This document shows, piece by piece, positions 44,236 through 53,350 of a stretch of DNA of 64,000 nt; position 1 is the first letter of the stretch, and each line of letters opens with the position of its first letter. Both the position numbers and the translations under genes were made by a program. The notes beneath the pieces were generated by a model. The model had not been told where the DNA came from. It was given only the letters and a program-made list of their open reading frames with translations, and searched no databases. Where the stretch lies: the NCBI RefSeq assembly GCF_000337175.1, contig NZ_AOIJ01000057.1, forward strand, positions 1 to 64,000, read 5' to 3'. The DNA is from Natrinema gari JCM 14663. GTDB lineage: Archaea; Halobacteriota; Halobacteria; Halobacteriales; Natrialbaceae.

Positions 44236-45369
44236 ATGGTCAAAATGGAAACGGCGGAGCTGGACACCGATCTGAGTCTGTTCAAATACGACAACCTCGA
44301 GCAACTCCCACCGAGATACCGGGAGCTCGAGGAAGACGAACGGACCGAACGTATCGATGCGGCGCTCGAGGACCTCGGTGACGATGTCGTTATCCTGGGG
44401 CACAACTACCAGCGACGGGAGATCGTCGAACACGCCGACTTCATCGGTGACTCCTACCAGCTCTCGAAGGAGGCGGCCGAGGCCGACGCCGAGTACGTGA
44501 TCTTCGGCGGGGTCACGTTCATGGCCGAGAGCGCGGACATCATCACGGACGACGACCAGTCCGTGATCCTCCCGAGCATGGAGGCGTCGTGTCCGATGGC
44601 CGGGATGGCCGAGGCCCTCCAGGTCGACAGCGCATGGGCCGAGATCACGGCGGCCGCGCCCGACGCGGACATCATCCCGATCACCTACATGAACTCCTAC
44701 GCGGACCTGAAGGCCTTCTGTGCGAGCCAGGGTGGGCTCGTCTGTACCTCCTCGAACGCCCACGAGGCGTTCGAGTACGCCTTCAACAAGGGTGACAAGG
44801 TCCTGTTCCTGCCCGACAAACACCTCGGGGAGAACACCGCCCACCGACTCGACATGGAAGAGGAAATCGCCGAGTGGGACCCCTGGGACCCCGAGGGGAA
44901 AGACGCCGACGAGGTCGCGGAAAGCGATATCATCCTCTGGGACGGCTACTGTCAGGTCCACGAACGGTTCCGCGAGGAGCACATCGACCAGGTCCGGGCG
45001 GACAACCCGGACGCGAACGTTATCGTCCACCCCGAGTGTCGCCGCGAGGTCGTCGAGGCGGCGGACAAAGCCGGGTCGACCGCCACGATCTGTGAAACCG
45101 TCGCGAACGCCGATCCCGGCGATACCTGGGCCATCGGCACCGAGATTCACTTGACGAATCACCTCCAGCGCTGGCACCCCGAGGTAAACGTCGTCCCGCT
45201 CTGTGGCGACGCCTGCATGGACTGCAACGCCATGCGCCAGATCGACCCGAACTACCTGACCTGGGTGCTCGAGGAACTCGCAGAGGGACGCGAACACAAC
45301 GTGATCGAGGTCGCCCCCGAGGAGAAGGAACTCGCGGGCGTCGCGCTCGACCGCATGCTCGAGATCTAA
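44236..45369 (+). CDS. nadA: Quinolinate synthase A
   Basis: The product has 377 residues. ILGHNYQRREIVEHADFIGDSYQLSKEA (near residue 53) is the family opening. FGGVTFMAESADIITDDDQ and PSMEASCPMAGMAEA contain the first cluster Cys. GGLVCTSSNAHEAFEYAF (second Cys), VIVHPECRREVV and VPLCGDACMDCNAM (C-terminal Cys region) follow. It forms quinolinate from iminoaspartate and dihydroxyacetone phosphate with a 4Fe-4S cluster. nadB starts 2 bp after its stop. Confidence 0.97.
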   Translation: MVKMETAELDTDLSLFKYDNLEQLPPRYRELEEDERTERIDAALEDLGDDVVILGHNYQRREIVEHADFIGDSYQLSKEAAEADAEYVIFGGVTFMAESADIITDDDQSVILPSMEASCPMAGMAEALQVDSAWAEITAAAPDADIIPITYMNSYADLKAFCASQGGLVCTSSNAHEAFEYAFNKGDKVLFLPDKHLGENTAHRLDMEEEIAEWDPWDPEGKDADEVAESDIILWDGYCQVHERFREEHIDQVRADNPDANVIVHPECRREVVEAADKAGSTATICETVANADPGDTWAIGTEIHLTNHLQRWHPEVNVVPLCGDACMDCNAMRQIDPNYLTWVLEELAEGREHNVIEVAPEEKELAGVALDRMLEI

Positions 45370-45371
45370 CC

Positions 45372-46910
45372 ATGACCGAGACAGACACCGGGACGGCAAC
45401 GACGACCGACGGCGAGGTCGCGGACGTCCTCATCGTCGGCAGCGGTATCGCGGGCTGTGCGGCCGCCCTGTCGGCCGCACGGGAGGGCGCGGACGTTCTC
45501 CTCCTGACCAAAGCGACCAAGCCGGACGACGCCAGCACCGACTGGGCGCAGGGCGGGATCTCGACGACGCGTGGGGATCCGGAGTCGCTCAAGACCGACA
45601 TCATCGACGCCAGCGACGGCACTGCGGATCCGGACGCCGTCGATACCCTCGTCGAGAACGCCGACGACGCCGTCGAGGACGTGCTCGTCGACACCCTCGC
45701 GGTCGCGTTCGACGAGGGCGAGGACGGCGCGTTCGACTACACTCGCGAGGCCGCTCACTCGGCGTCTCGCATCCTCCACGTCGACGCCGCGACCGGGACG
45801 CATATCTTGCGACCGTTCCTCAACTACGTCGCCGACCACGAGCGGATCGAAGTGCGGCAGGATACCGCCGCCCTCGAGCTGATCACCGCCGAGGGGCGCG
45901 TCCACGGCGTGGTGAGCGACGAAGCGCCGACCGGGCACCCGATCTACGCTGGCGCGACGATCCTCGCGACCGGCGGAATCGGCGCGCTCTACGGCCGCTC
46001 GACCAATCCGGCGGACGCGACTGGCGACGGCATCGCCATGGCCGCGCTCGCCGGGGCCGAGATCGAGGACATGGAGTTCGTCCAGTTCCACCCAACGGCG
46101 TACGCCGGCGCGGACCCCTTCCTGCTCTCCGAGGCCCTCCGTGGCGAGGGGGCCGTCCTCCGCAACGGCGACGGCGAGCAGTTCATGCCCGAGTACCACC
46201 CGCAGGGCGATCTCGCGCCCAGAGATGTCGTCGCCCGCGCGGTCGAAACGGAACGCGAGGCAACCGGCGAGGTCGTCCTCGACGTGCGCCCCCTCGAGTT
46301 CGAGGCCGAGTACCCCGCCATCGCCGAGAAGTGCCGTGATCGGGGCATCGAGGGCGACGAGATCCCAGTCGCGCCCTGCGAGCACTTCCTGTGTGGCGGG
46401 ATCGCCGTCGACGACCGTGGCCGGACCTCGCTCGATCGGCTCTACGCCGTCGGCGAGTGCGCCCGCACCGGCGTCCACGGCGCGAACCGACTGGCGAGTA
46501 CCAGCCTGCTCGAGGGACTCGTCTGGGGGCTCCGAGCGGGCGACGATGCGGTCGGAGTCGACCCCGAAGCCGTCGCGGCTCCCGAACTCCTGAACCGGGA
46601 CCCCGCTCTGCCCGACCGCTTCGCTGCTGAGAAGTTTACCCGCCTCAGGCGGACGATGGACGAGTACCTCGGTCTCGAGCGCGACCCCGACGAGATCGCC
46701 CGCGCGAGTAGCGTCCTACGGCGGCTCAAGGGCGAGGTCGACGCCTACATCCGAACGCGGACGGCGCGGGACCTCTACGAACTCCGCAACGCCAGCGTCG
46801 TCGCGCTGTTGATCGCGCGTGCGGCGAGCGAGAACACCGACTCGGTGGGCTGTCACTACGTCGTGACCGACGCCGACGAATCGACGGCCGAACCGCCGGC
46901 GGACGACTGA
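45372..46910 (+). CDS. nadB: L-aspartate oxidase
   Basis: The product has 512 residues. The FAD-binding motif DVLIVGSGIAGCAAALSAAREGA (near residue 18) is followed by STDWAQGGIS, HSASRILHVDAATGTHI and MEFVQFHPTAY. The C-terminal part includes EHFLCGGIAVDDRGRTSLDRLYAVGECARTGVHGANRLASTSLLEGLVWG, a typical fumarate-reductase/aspartate-oxidase block. It oxidises L-aspartate to iminoaspartate for NadA. Middle gene of the tight nadA-nadB-nadC operon, with 2 bp gap before and 1 bp gap after. Confidence 0.97.
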   Translation: MTETDTGTATTTDGEVADVLIVGSGIAGCAAALSAAREGADVLLLTKATKPDDASTDWAQGGISTTRGDPESLKTDIIDASDGTADPDAVDTLVENADDAVEDVLVDTLAVAFDEGEDGAFDYTREAAHSASRILHVDAATGTHILRPFLNYVADHERIEVRQDTAALELITAEGRVHGVVSDEAPTGHPIYAGATILATGGIGALYGRSTNPADATGDGIAMAALAGAEIEDMEFVQFHPTAYAGADPFLLSEALRGEGAVLRNGDGEQFMPEYHPQGDLAPRDVVARAVETEREATGEVVLDVRPLEFEAEYPAIAEKCRDRGIEGDEIPVAPCEHFLCGGIAVDDRGRTSLDRLYAVGECARTGVHGANRLASTSLLEGLVWGLRAGDDAVGVDPEAVAAPELLNRDPALPDRFAAEKFTRLRRTMDEYLGLERDPDEIARASSVLRRLKGEVDAYIRTRTARDLYELRNASVVALLIARAASENTDSVGCHYVVTDADESTAEPPADD

Positions 46911-46911
46911 G

Positions 46912-47727
46912 ATGATCACCGACGCACAGATCGAGCGCTGGCTCCGCGAGGACGTCGGCCACCACGACGTGACGAACCACGTTCCCGGCGAGACGACCGG
47001 CAGGCTCGTCGCGACGGAGGCGGGCGTCGCCGCCGGTCTCGAGGCCGCGGTGGCTGTCTTCGAGTATCTCGGCGTCGCCGTCGTCGATCGACTCGCGGAC
47101 GGCACCGCCGTCGAACCGGGCGACGACCTGCTCCGTGTCGAGGGGACCACACGCGACCTCCTCCGCGGTGAGCGCGTCGCCGTCAACCTCGCGGGCCACG
47201 CGTCGGGAATCGCGACGCGGACGCGGACGGCGGTCGAACGCGCTCGGTCCGAGTCCGACGATGTCGCCATCGCTGCGACCCGCAAAACCACGCCCGGCCT
47301 GCGCGGCCTCGAAAAGCGCGCGGTCGTCGCGGGTGGCGGCGACACCCATCGGCTCGATCTCTCGCATATGGTCATGGTCAAGGACAACCACATCGCGGAG
47401 ATGGGACTCGAGGACGCGATCGCTCGTTGTCGGGAGCGCACATCGTTCGCGACGAAGATCGACGTCGAGGTCGAGGCCGTCGCGGACGCCCCGCGGGCGG
47501 CCGCGGCCGGCGCGGACATCGTCCTGCTCGACAACATGACGCCCAAGGACACGCGGGCGGCCGTCGCTGCGCTCGCCGATCACGAGGGTGTTCTGGCCGA
47601 GGCCAGCGGCGGGATCACCGTCGCGGACGTGCCGGCCTACGCCGCGACCGGCGTCGACGTGATCTCGATGGGGTCGCTGACCCACTCGGCACCGGTGCTG
47701 GACCTCTCCTTTCGGACCGGCGAGTGA
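46912..47727 (+). CDS. nadC: Nicotinate-nucleotide pyrophosphorylase (carboxylating)
   Basis: The product has 271 residues. It has LREDVGHHDVTNHVPGE at the N-terminus, ERVAVNLAGHASGIATRTRTAVE, ATRKTTPGLRGLEKRAVVAGGGDTHRLDLSHMVMVKDNHIAEMG (the substrate-binding core, with the KDNH segment) and EVEAVADAPRAAAAGADIVLLDNM. The C-terminal VLAEASGGITVADVPAYAATGVDVISMGSLTHS closes the barrel. It converts quinolinate and PRPP to nicotinate mononucleotide and CO2. Last gene of the operon. Confidence 0.97.
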   Translation: MITDAQIERWLREDVGHHDVTNHVPGETTGRLVATEAGVAAGLEAAVAVFEYLGVAVVDRLADGTAVEPGDDLLRVEGTTRDLLRGERVAVNLAGHASGIATRTRTAVERARSESDDVAIAATRKTTPGLRGLEKRAVVAGGGDTHRLDLSHMVMVKDNHIAEMGLEDAIARCRERTSFATKIDVEVEAVADAPRAAAAGADIVLLDNMTPKDTRAAVAALADHEGVLAEASGGITVADVPAYAATGVDVISMGSLTHSAPVLDLSFRTGE

Positions 47728-47733
47728 CCGCCC

Positions 47734-48300
47734 TCAGTCGTCGTCCGGCCCCCACGCTCGCACGTCCGACTCCTCGAGAAAGAGCGACGGATCGTCGTGG
47801 GAGAAGCTGACCCACTGGTCCGTCGACGGCGTCGTCACGTGGGTCAGGAGCTGTTCCTCCAGCAGCGCCGTTTCGAACACGTCCCGACAGGCCGATAGAT
47901 CGTACGTGAGCGGGACGAAAATGGCCGTTTCGCTCGATTCGTCGCGCTCGACCGTCAGCGCGAGTCGGCGCTCGCTCCCGTCGGCAGCGACCGGGCGGTA
48001 GTAGACGTTCGCCGACGTGATCGTGACCGCTCCCTCCTCGATGAGGTCCGCGACGAGCTCGTACTCCGCGGCGCTGACCGTGACGTCGAGTCCGACCCGC
48101 TCGTCCCGATCGACCGGCGAGACGGCGGTCGGCTCGAGGACGACGACGTCCCAGCCCGCATCGCGGTACTCCTCGGCGATAGCGCGCGCGTCCGCGAGGA
48201 GGGCCGCCCACAGCGATCCAGCGGGTGCCGCGCCGTCAGCGGCCGCTGACTCGGTCGTCGCGTCCGATCCGGCCGCTGGCTCCGACTCGTCGCGCGTCAT
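47734..48300 (-). CDS. Conserved haloarchaeal protein, function unknown
   Basis: The product has 188 residues. After an acidic, Ala-rich leader (first 30 residues) there is a conserved-looking alpha/beta region: LLADARAIAEEYRDAGWDVVVLEP, then LDVTVSAAEYELVADLI and ALLEEQLLTHVTTPSTDQWVSFSHDDPSLFLEES. It is cytoplasmic, with no catalytic motif visible. The gene converges on nadC with 6 bp between the stops. I do not recognise the family. Confidence 0.7.
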   Translation of the reverse strand: MTRDESEPAAGSDATTESAAADGAAPAGSLWAALLADARAIAEEYRDAGWDVVVLEPTAVSPVDRDERVGLDVTVSAAEYELVADLIEEGAVTITSANVYYRPVAADGSERRLALTVERDESSETAIFVPLTYDLSACRDVFETALLEEQLLTHVTTPSTDQWVSFSHDDPSLFLEESDVRAWGPDDD

Positions 48301-48458
48301 CGGGACGCCTCCGGTCGCGTTCGTGTCGTCATACTCGAGGCCGACGACGCGGAGCCGAAAAACGTTACCTCACTCCCGCTTCGCGTCGGTCGGACCCGAG
48401 CGTGGCGGCCCGGCGGTGGCGTCCCCCTCGAGAGACCGATGCACTCGGCAACCCGCGT

Positions 48459-49013
48459 CTACGTCTCGCCGTCATCGCTCGAATCCGGCGGCGGCAGGTC
48501 GAGCGGCCCTATCGCGTCACGCCAGAGATCCTCGCCGTCGGGATCACACGCTGCTTGCCACTCCGCCGGCGGCAGTATCGTGGCGTCTATCTCTCCGTCC
48601 TGGGCCGCCACCGGCGGGTCGATCCGCACCAGGTGGAGCAACGTCCCGACTCGGTCGTGCGACCGGATCCGGTCCAGCGCGGCCGTCGCCTCGTCGACAG
48701 TCAGAAACGAGAGCATGCATTCGGTGACGAAGACATCGATCTCGTCGATCCCGAACGCCTCGCGCAGCGACGCGACGAGGTCCTCGTCGCGAACGTCCGC
48801 CTCGAGCAGTCGTTCCCGCGTTGAGGGTGCCGCCGTCTCCAGTATCGATCGGGAGGCGTCGAAGCCGTAGGCCGCCACGCCGGCCGCGCGCAATTCGGCG
48901 ACGGTCGCCCCCGCGCCACAGCCCGCAACGACGACCACCGGCGCTCGGTCGTCGTCGGCGACGACCGCGGCGAACGCGGCGAGCGCCCGCGCCCTGTCGT
49001 GTGTCTCTCCCAT
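48459..49013 (-). CDS. Putative SAM-dependent methyltransferase
   Basis: The product has 184 residues. VVVVAGCGAGATVAELRAAGVAAYGFDASRSILETA (residues ~25-60) is a class I methyltransferase motif I and acidic motif II (D52). LLEADVRDEDLV and IDVFVTECMLSFL correspond to motifs III and IV. The domain is compact, so the substrate-binding insertions of larger methyltransferases are absent. The target is unknown. It is 90 bp downstream of the lipoate-ligase gene on the same strand. Confidence 0.75.
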   Translation of the reverse strand: MGETHDRARALAAFAAVVADDDRAPVVVVAGCGAGATVAELRAAGVAAYGFDASRSILETAAPSTRERLLEADVRDEDLVASLREAFGIDEIDVFVTECMLSFLTVDEATAALDRIRSHDRVGTLLHLVRIDPPVAAQDGEIDATILPPAEWQAACDPDGEDLWRDAIGPLDLPPPDSSDDGET

Positions 49014-49104
49014 ACGATCCCGTCGGTCCGCACGTCGAAAACCCTCTCGGCGATGTCCGGCGTTGGGCGGCGGTCATGCCCCTCCCCTCGTGGGCCGGCG
49101 GTCG

Positions 49105-49812
49105 CTACCGTCCGTCGCCGATGCGTTCGATCGATACGTCGCTCGCGTCGCCGAGCAGCCCCTCCTCGAGCGCCGTTCGGACGGCGTCGGGATCGGACGG
49201 CCCGCCCGCGGCCGCGACGGTGCCGACCGACGCCGGATCGAGCGGCACCGCGAGCGCGTCGTAGACCCGCTCGAGCACGGCCGCGAGTTTCTCGCGGGCG
49301 GCTACGAGCACGATGCCGGCGACGAGGGCGGCGTCGCTCCGCACGCGCTGGGCGATGCCGACGACTTTTCGCTGCCGTCCGTCCGCGCTTGCGACCGACA
49401 GCGAGTGCGTTCCGGGGCAAAACGAGTCGTCGGGTTCGCCACGGATCGGCTCGAGGCCGAGCGTCCGAAGCGCCCGCTCGAGGGCTGCCGACGCGCGGTC
49501 GTAGCGCTCGGTCGAGCCGGTCCGGAAGTCCGCGACCGGTTCGGCGCGGGCGAACGCCAGCGTCGTCGTCCCGTCGTAGGCGACCGCCCGCCCGCCGACG
49601 CCGCGCTCGACCGGCGGAAAATCCCGCTCGTCGGCGCGCTCACGGGCGCGGTCGTACCCTTCGAGGCGCGCGTCCCGGCGGCCGAACGCGACCTGTCGGT
49701 GGGGTGTCCAGACGCGGACGGCCGACTCGCCGTCGGCGGCCACCGAGAGCAGTCGCTGACTCACATCGCGATCGGCCGCGATGGACGCCGCCCGTCCACG
49801 AAACACGCGCAT
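49105..49812 (-). CDS. Lipoate-protein ligase family protein
   Basis: The product has 235 residues. VWTPHRQVAFGRRDARLEGYDRA and PPVERGVGGRAVAYDGTTTLAFARAEP (near residue 66) match the BPL/LplA lipoate-binding region, with RGVGGRAV equal to the usual RRxGGGxV loop. FCPGTHSLSVA and RKVVGIAQRV (lysine of the K-(V/I)-x-G-x-(A/S)-Q motif) support ligase activity. It would attach lipoate to 2-oxoacid dehydrogenases or GcvH, but paralogues may act on other proteins. Divergent from the gene at 49869. Confidence 0.85.
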   Translation of the reverse strand: MRVFRGRAASIAADRDVSQRLLSVAADGESAVRVWTPHRQVAFGRRDARLEGYDRARERADERDFPPVERGVGGRAVAYDGTTTLAFARAEPVADFRTGSTERYDRASAALERALRTLGLEPIRGEPDDSFCPGTHSLSVASADGRQRKVVGIAQRVRSDAALVAGIVLVAAREKLAAVLERVYDALAVPLDPASVGTVAAAGGPSDPDAVRTALEEGLLGDASDVSIERIGDGR

Positions 49813-49868
49813 ACCGGCCGTTCGACCCGGTGCATCTAAACGTTCACGCTACCCAGACCGAGACGACG

Positions 49869-50783
49869 ATGGCCGTCACGCTTCCCGAGGCCGTACTGGC
49901 GCGCTACGAGCGCTTCTCGCTGTACAACTCCCCGTATCCCGCCCACGACGGCGGCTGTGCGGTCGATCTCTACCCTGGAACCCTCGAAAACGGGCGGACG
50001 ACCGCCGCGCCGAGTCCGGTCGCGGGCACCGTCCGCGAGACTCGAACCGTTCGCGCGCCGTCGAAGCCCTACGCACCCGAACACGACCACCTGATCCTGC
50101 TCGAGCCCGCGGACTCCAGCCCGGTCGCCGGGTTGACGGTTCGAATCCTGCACGTCGATCCGGCGGTCGATGCCGGCGATCGCATCGACCGGGGTGACTC
50201 GCTCGGTCGGCTCGTCCGCGCGGGGTTTTTCGCACCCTGGGTCGACAACCACCTTCACGTCGGGTTTCGCAGCCCGGATCAGAACCCCTATCGGGCGGCG
50301 GGATCGCTCCCGATCGACCTCGACGCGGCGGTGCGCCCGCTCGAGTGGGACGGCACCGGCCGGGTTCGATCGACCGGCGACACCTACGCGGTACTCAATG
50401 CGCCGACTCACCCCGAACCGGGCGCGGCGTTCGTCGGCGTGCGGGCCGACTGCGGTGGCGTCCTTGACGGGGGCGTCCCCCACTACGACGGCGGCGGGCT
50501 GCTCGAGCAGCCCGAGTCGGCGGCGGACGAGCCGACCGAGACGGCCGTCTCGCTGAACGGCGACCGCCTCGGCGTCGCCGACGGCCGCACGATCGCGTGG
50601 GACGACGTGACCGTCACCGCAAACGGCGAGCCGATCACCGGACTGTCGCTGTTCTGCGCTCGCGACGGCGAATTCGGCGCGAAACTGATCTGTCCGGAGC
50701 GCTCGTTCGCACGCGGCGACCGGGTCCGGGTCCGGGTTCGCTCGAGCGACGACGTCTGCAAGGACACTACCCCGTGCCGATGA
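49869..50783 (+). CDS. Conserved haloarchaeal protein with M23-like segment
   Basis: The product has 304 residues. The first 140 residues look like a LytM/M23 biotinyl-like hammerhead fold: NSPYPAHDGGCAVDLYPG, then APSPVAGTVRETRTVRAP, then LTVRILHVDPAVDAGDRIDRGDSLG, and WVDNHLHVGFRSPDQNP. HDGGCAVDLYP and HLHVGF resemble the metal-ligand motifs HxxxxxxD and HxH of M23 peptidases. No signal peptide is visible and haloarchaea lack peptidoglycan, so the enzyme role is unclear. The C-terminal half is beta-rich. Confidence 0.6.
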   Translation: MAVTLPEAVLARYERFSLYNSPYPAHDGGCAVDLYPGTLENGRTTAAPSPVAGTVRETRTVRAPSKPYAPEHDHLILLEPADSSPVAGLTVRILHVDPAVDAGDRIDRGDSLGRLVRAGFFAPWVDNHLHVGFRSPDQNPYRAAGSLPIDLDAAVRPLEWDGTGRVRSTGDTYAVLNAPTHPEPGAAFVGVRADCGGVLDGGVPHYDGGGLLEQPESAADEPTETAVSLNGDRLGVADGRTIAWDDVTVTANGEPITGLSLFCARDGEFGAKLICPERSFARGDRVRVRVRSSDDVCKDTTPCR

Positions 50784-50847
50784 ACGCCGAACAACGGCCA
50801 CGCCGGGAAGCGTAGCTGTCAAGACCGTTGCCGACGCACGGGTGGCC

Positions 50848-51339
50848 ATGACCGAGGAGACGCCAACGATGGACGCACTCGACGAGTGCGACGATCTCGA
50901 GGGGATGCTGCAGTACCTTCTCGACGAGAACCAGGAGTTCCTCTCGTGGCTCGGGACGACCGTCGACGATGTCGGCGACGGAACGATGACGATGTCGATC
51001 CCCTACGACGAGAAACTGACGAACACGCGACCTACCGCGTCGGCCGACGAGCAGGCGGACCTCCACGGTGGCGTCGCGGCCACGCTCATCGACACCGTCG
51101 GCGGCCTCTCCCTGCGGACGGCTATGGACGACCCGTTCGATGCGCGGATCGCGACGATCAACCTGAACGTCAACTACCTCCGGCCGGCGACGAGCGACCT
51201 CGTGGCAACCGCGGACGTGATCCGAGTCGGCGGCAGCGTCGGCGTCAGCGAGATCACCGTCGAAAGCACGACCCCCGACGGAACGACGAACCCCGTGGCG
51301 ATCGGCCAGGGCGCATACCGCGTGTTCCGGTCCGAGTAG
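50848..51339 (+). CDS. PaaI-family thioesterase
   Basis: The product has 163 residues with a hot-dog fold. ADLHGGVAATLIDTVGGLSLRTAM (near residue 72) is the family active-site helix, with HGG and the following Asp/Thr. TINLNVNYLRPATSDLVATADVIRVG and GQGAYRVFRSE complete the domain. It should hydrolyse an acyl-CoA, likely aromatic or medium-chain. ATG at 50848 is used rather than a GTG two codons earlier. It is 64 bp downstream of the M23-like gene on the same strand. Confidence 0.9.
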   Translation: MTEETPTMDALDECDDLEGMLQYLLDENQEFLSWLGTTVDDVGDGTMTMSIPYDEKLTNTRPTASADEQADLHGGVAATLIDTVGGLSLRTAMDDPFDARIATINLNVNYLRPATSDLVATADVIRVGGSVGVSEITVESTTPDGTTNPVAIGQGAYRVFRSE

Positions 51340-51635
51340 CAGCCGTCGGTCGCTCCGTCGGCGCGCCTCGGGTTTTCGGCGCGGACTCGGCAGCGGGACG
51401 GGCCCCGTTTCCGGCGTAAGATCCGCAACTGCTCTCTCCGCTCTCACCCTCCCGGCGACTCCGGGACGCGCCCGGGACAGCTGCTCGCCGTCGCCGAGCC
51501 GGAACCGACTGTCGGTGCGGAGCCGCTGGGTGCTCGCGCTCACCGCGACCTTCGCGGTCTGCAGCCTCGAGATCGATGAGGCCGAACCGATACTGGGTCT
51601 CGAGCCGTCCGGGCCGACCGAGACGCCGTGTCGGG
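51340..51635. other. Intergenic interval, nothing supported
   Basis: About 300 bp downstream of the thioesterase with no credible gene on either strand. Confidence 0.4.
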
Positions 51636-51800
51636 TCAGTCGTCGGCGGTCACGGTCCGGAGACGGAACAGGAGTACCACCGTCACGAGCCCGAACACGG
51701 CGGCGTACGCCGTTGCACCGAACGAGAGGTAGTACCAGAGCGCGTACGCGCTGCCTGCGATGCCGAGCAGGTACACCGGTCGTAGCCGTTGCTCGTTCAT
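51636..51800 (-). CDS. 54-residue membrane protein, paralogue A
   Basis: A frame of 54 residues: MNEQRLRPVYLLGIAG, then hydrophobic segments with YAAVFGLVTVVLLFRLR, and an acidic end ADD. Two predicted membrane helices. It is the same length as, and clearly similar to, the frame at 51942-52106, which supports both as real genes. Shared positions include MN..RLRP.YL.GIA, YAA.F and .RLR....AD. Function unknown. Confidence 0.7.
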   Translation of the reverse strand: MNEQRLRPVYLLGIAGSAYALWYYLSFGATAYAAVFGLVTVVLLFRLRTVTADD

Positions 51801-51941
51801 TCGCGATCCCGCTCCGTTCTCGATCCGAGCCGCGCCCGACGGATCGGTTCGGTCGCTCCTGGTTGCGCGCCGTTCATATCCACTCGTTCGATCGACGATC
51901 GGAAAAGCCTCTCACTCGAGGCCGACCGTCGGACTCACCTC

Positions 51942-52106
51942 TCAGCGATCGGCGGACAGCATCCGTAGACGCACCACGAGATACACCGCCACGAACGCGA
52001 ACGCGGCGGCGTACAGCCACGTTCCGCTCGTGACCGCGTACGCGAACGCCACCGCGTTCAGTGCGATGCCAGCCAGATAGAGCGGTCGCAACCGCCGCCG
52101 GTTCAT
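51942..52106 (-). CDS. 54-residue membrane protein, paralogue B
   Basis: MNRRRLRPLYLAGIALNAVA, then YAAAFAFVAVYLVVRLRMLS, ending ADR. Same length and layout as paralogue A 141 bp downstream. It is likely a recent tandem duplication. The basic N-terminus and two helices suggest a small membrane subunit. No known family. Confidence 0.7.
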   Translation of the reverse strand: MNRRRLRPLYLAGIALNAVAFAYAVTSGTWLYAAAFAFVAVYLVVRLRMLSADR

Positions 52107-52237
52107 TCGTTCTCACCGTCGCTTGGCCGCTCGAGGCGCGAGCAGTGTGCCGTCGCGGGGAGCAGTCGGATCGCGATCATACCCAGTGTTGGATCGAGGC
52201 CGTGAAAAATCGCCGGTGTGGCCGCGTCGCCGGTCGG

Positions 52238-52810
52238 TTACGCGAACGCGATCGCGTCGCTCGGTTCGACCTCGCCGAACAGCCACGCGGCGTGCTCGAG
52301 GGCGTACTCGCGGTGGTCGTCCTCGATCGCGCCGATACAGTCCTCGACCATGATCGGGCGGAAGTCACGCAGCCCCGCGCTGCCGCCGGTGTGGAGCACG
52401 CAGACGTTCGCGAGGGTGCCACAGATAACGAGGTCGTCGATCCCGCGGGCGTTGAGCCACCCCTCGAGTTCCGTGTTGTGGAAGGCGTCGTAGGTGTGTT
52501 TCTCCACGACGTTGTCGGCCGCGTCGACGGGGAGTTCGTCGACGACCTCGGCCTCCCAAGATCCCTCGAGAACGTGCTCGCCCCACTGTTCGAACTCGTC
52601 GTAGTAGTGGGCGTCGTCGAACTGGTCCGGCGGGTGGACATCGCGGGTGAACAGCAGCCACGCGCCGGCGTCGCGGGCGCGAGCGACGAGGTCGGCGATC
52701 GGTTCGATGACAGCCTCGCTGCCCGGCGCGTACAGCGATCCGTCCGGGTGACAAAACCCGTTTTGCATGTCGACGACGACCACCGCCGTGCTGTCCGGCT
52801 CGAGGTGCAT
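52238..52810 (-). CDS. Isochorismatase-family cysteine hydrolase
   Basis: The product has 190 residues. The first catalytic Asp lies in TAVVVVDMQNGFCHPDGSL (D15), and the Lys in VVEKHTYDAFHNTELEGWLNARGIDDLVICGTLANVCVLHT, where the Cys of NVCV is the nucleophile. A cis-peptide ICGTLAN precedes it. These are the catalytic triad positions of the nicotinamidase/isochorismatase family. A nicotinamidase role would suit the NAD genes in this window, but the metal-binding DxHxxxH of PncA is only partly seen (RDVHPPD), so substrate specificity is open. Confidence 0.88.
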   Translation of the reverse strand: MHLEPDSTAVVVVDMQNGFCHPDGSLYAPGSEAVIEPIADLVARARDAGAWLLFTRDVHPPDQFDDAHYYDEFEQWGEHVLEGSWEAEVVDELPVDAADNVVEKHTYDAFHNTELEGWLNARGIDDLVICGTLANVCVLHTGGSAGLRDFRPIMVEDCIGAIEDDHREYALEHAAWLFGEVEPSDAIAFA

Positions 52811-53286
52811 GACTACGCGACGATACGTCCGGGACCGACAAAACGTTCGCGGGACCCGCGAGCGCGCCACCGGTGAGCCGTCGAGCGGCGACCCGTCGGT
52901 TGCCGGCCGTACTCCGTCATGGTGGCGCGCGCTGGGCTGCGGTGAGTCGCCGACGAACCGCAGGCGGAAGCCGTGCGAGGGATGAGCGAGTGGTGCGAGC
53001 GGGCGCGTCGCGCCCGCGAGCAAAACGAGCGAATCGGCTGGGGAGGATGTGGCGACTCCCTGCCGTCATCAGCAGTGCGTCCCGGTTCGGCAGTGTGGTT
53101 CCGGTTCGTCAGTGTGTCGCTAGTTCGACTCGGACGACACACTCGCGCCCCGTTTACAGCCCGGCCGACCGACGTACGATGTCGACGGTCGCGGTGGTGC
53201 TGTGGTGTGGTGGTGATTTCGATGGCCCGCCAACCGGCCGGATGACTGCCGGGGCTCGAGCGAGCCCCCGCCAAGACCACCTGCAC
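52811..53286. other. Intergenic interval with short repeats
   Basis: About 475 bp with no supported gene. GGTTCGGCAGTGTGGTTC and GGTTCGTCAGTGTGTCGC near 53082 and 53104 form a short direct repeat. Confidence 0.4.
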
Positions 53287-53350
53287 CGATCCACACACCC
53301 ATCGCACAACCGCCGTGCGACGGTGTGCAGTGACGGTCAGTGGCGACCAG
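53287..53350. mobile_element. Decayed copy of the palindromic repeat inside a gene 3' end
   Basis: Related to the copies at 21880 and 41038: ATCGCACAACCGCCGTGCGA in the centre and GTGTGCAGTGACGGTCAGTG to the right. The left end is lost. Its right end (53337-53350) supplies the stop codon and the last residues of the zinc-ribbon protein at 53337-53513. Confidence 0.6.
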
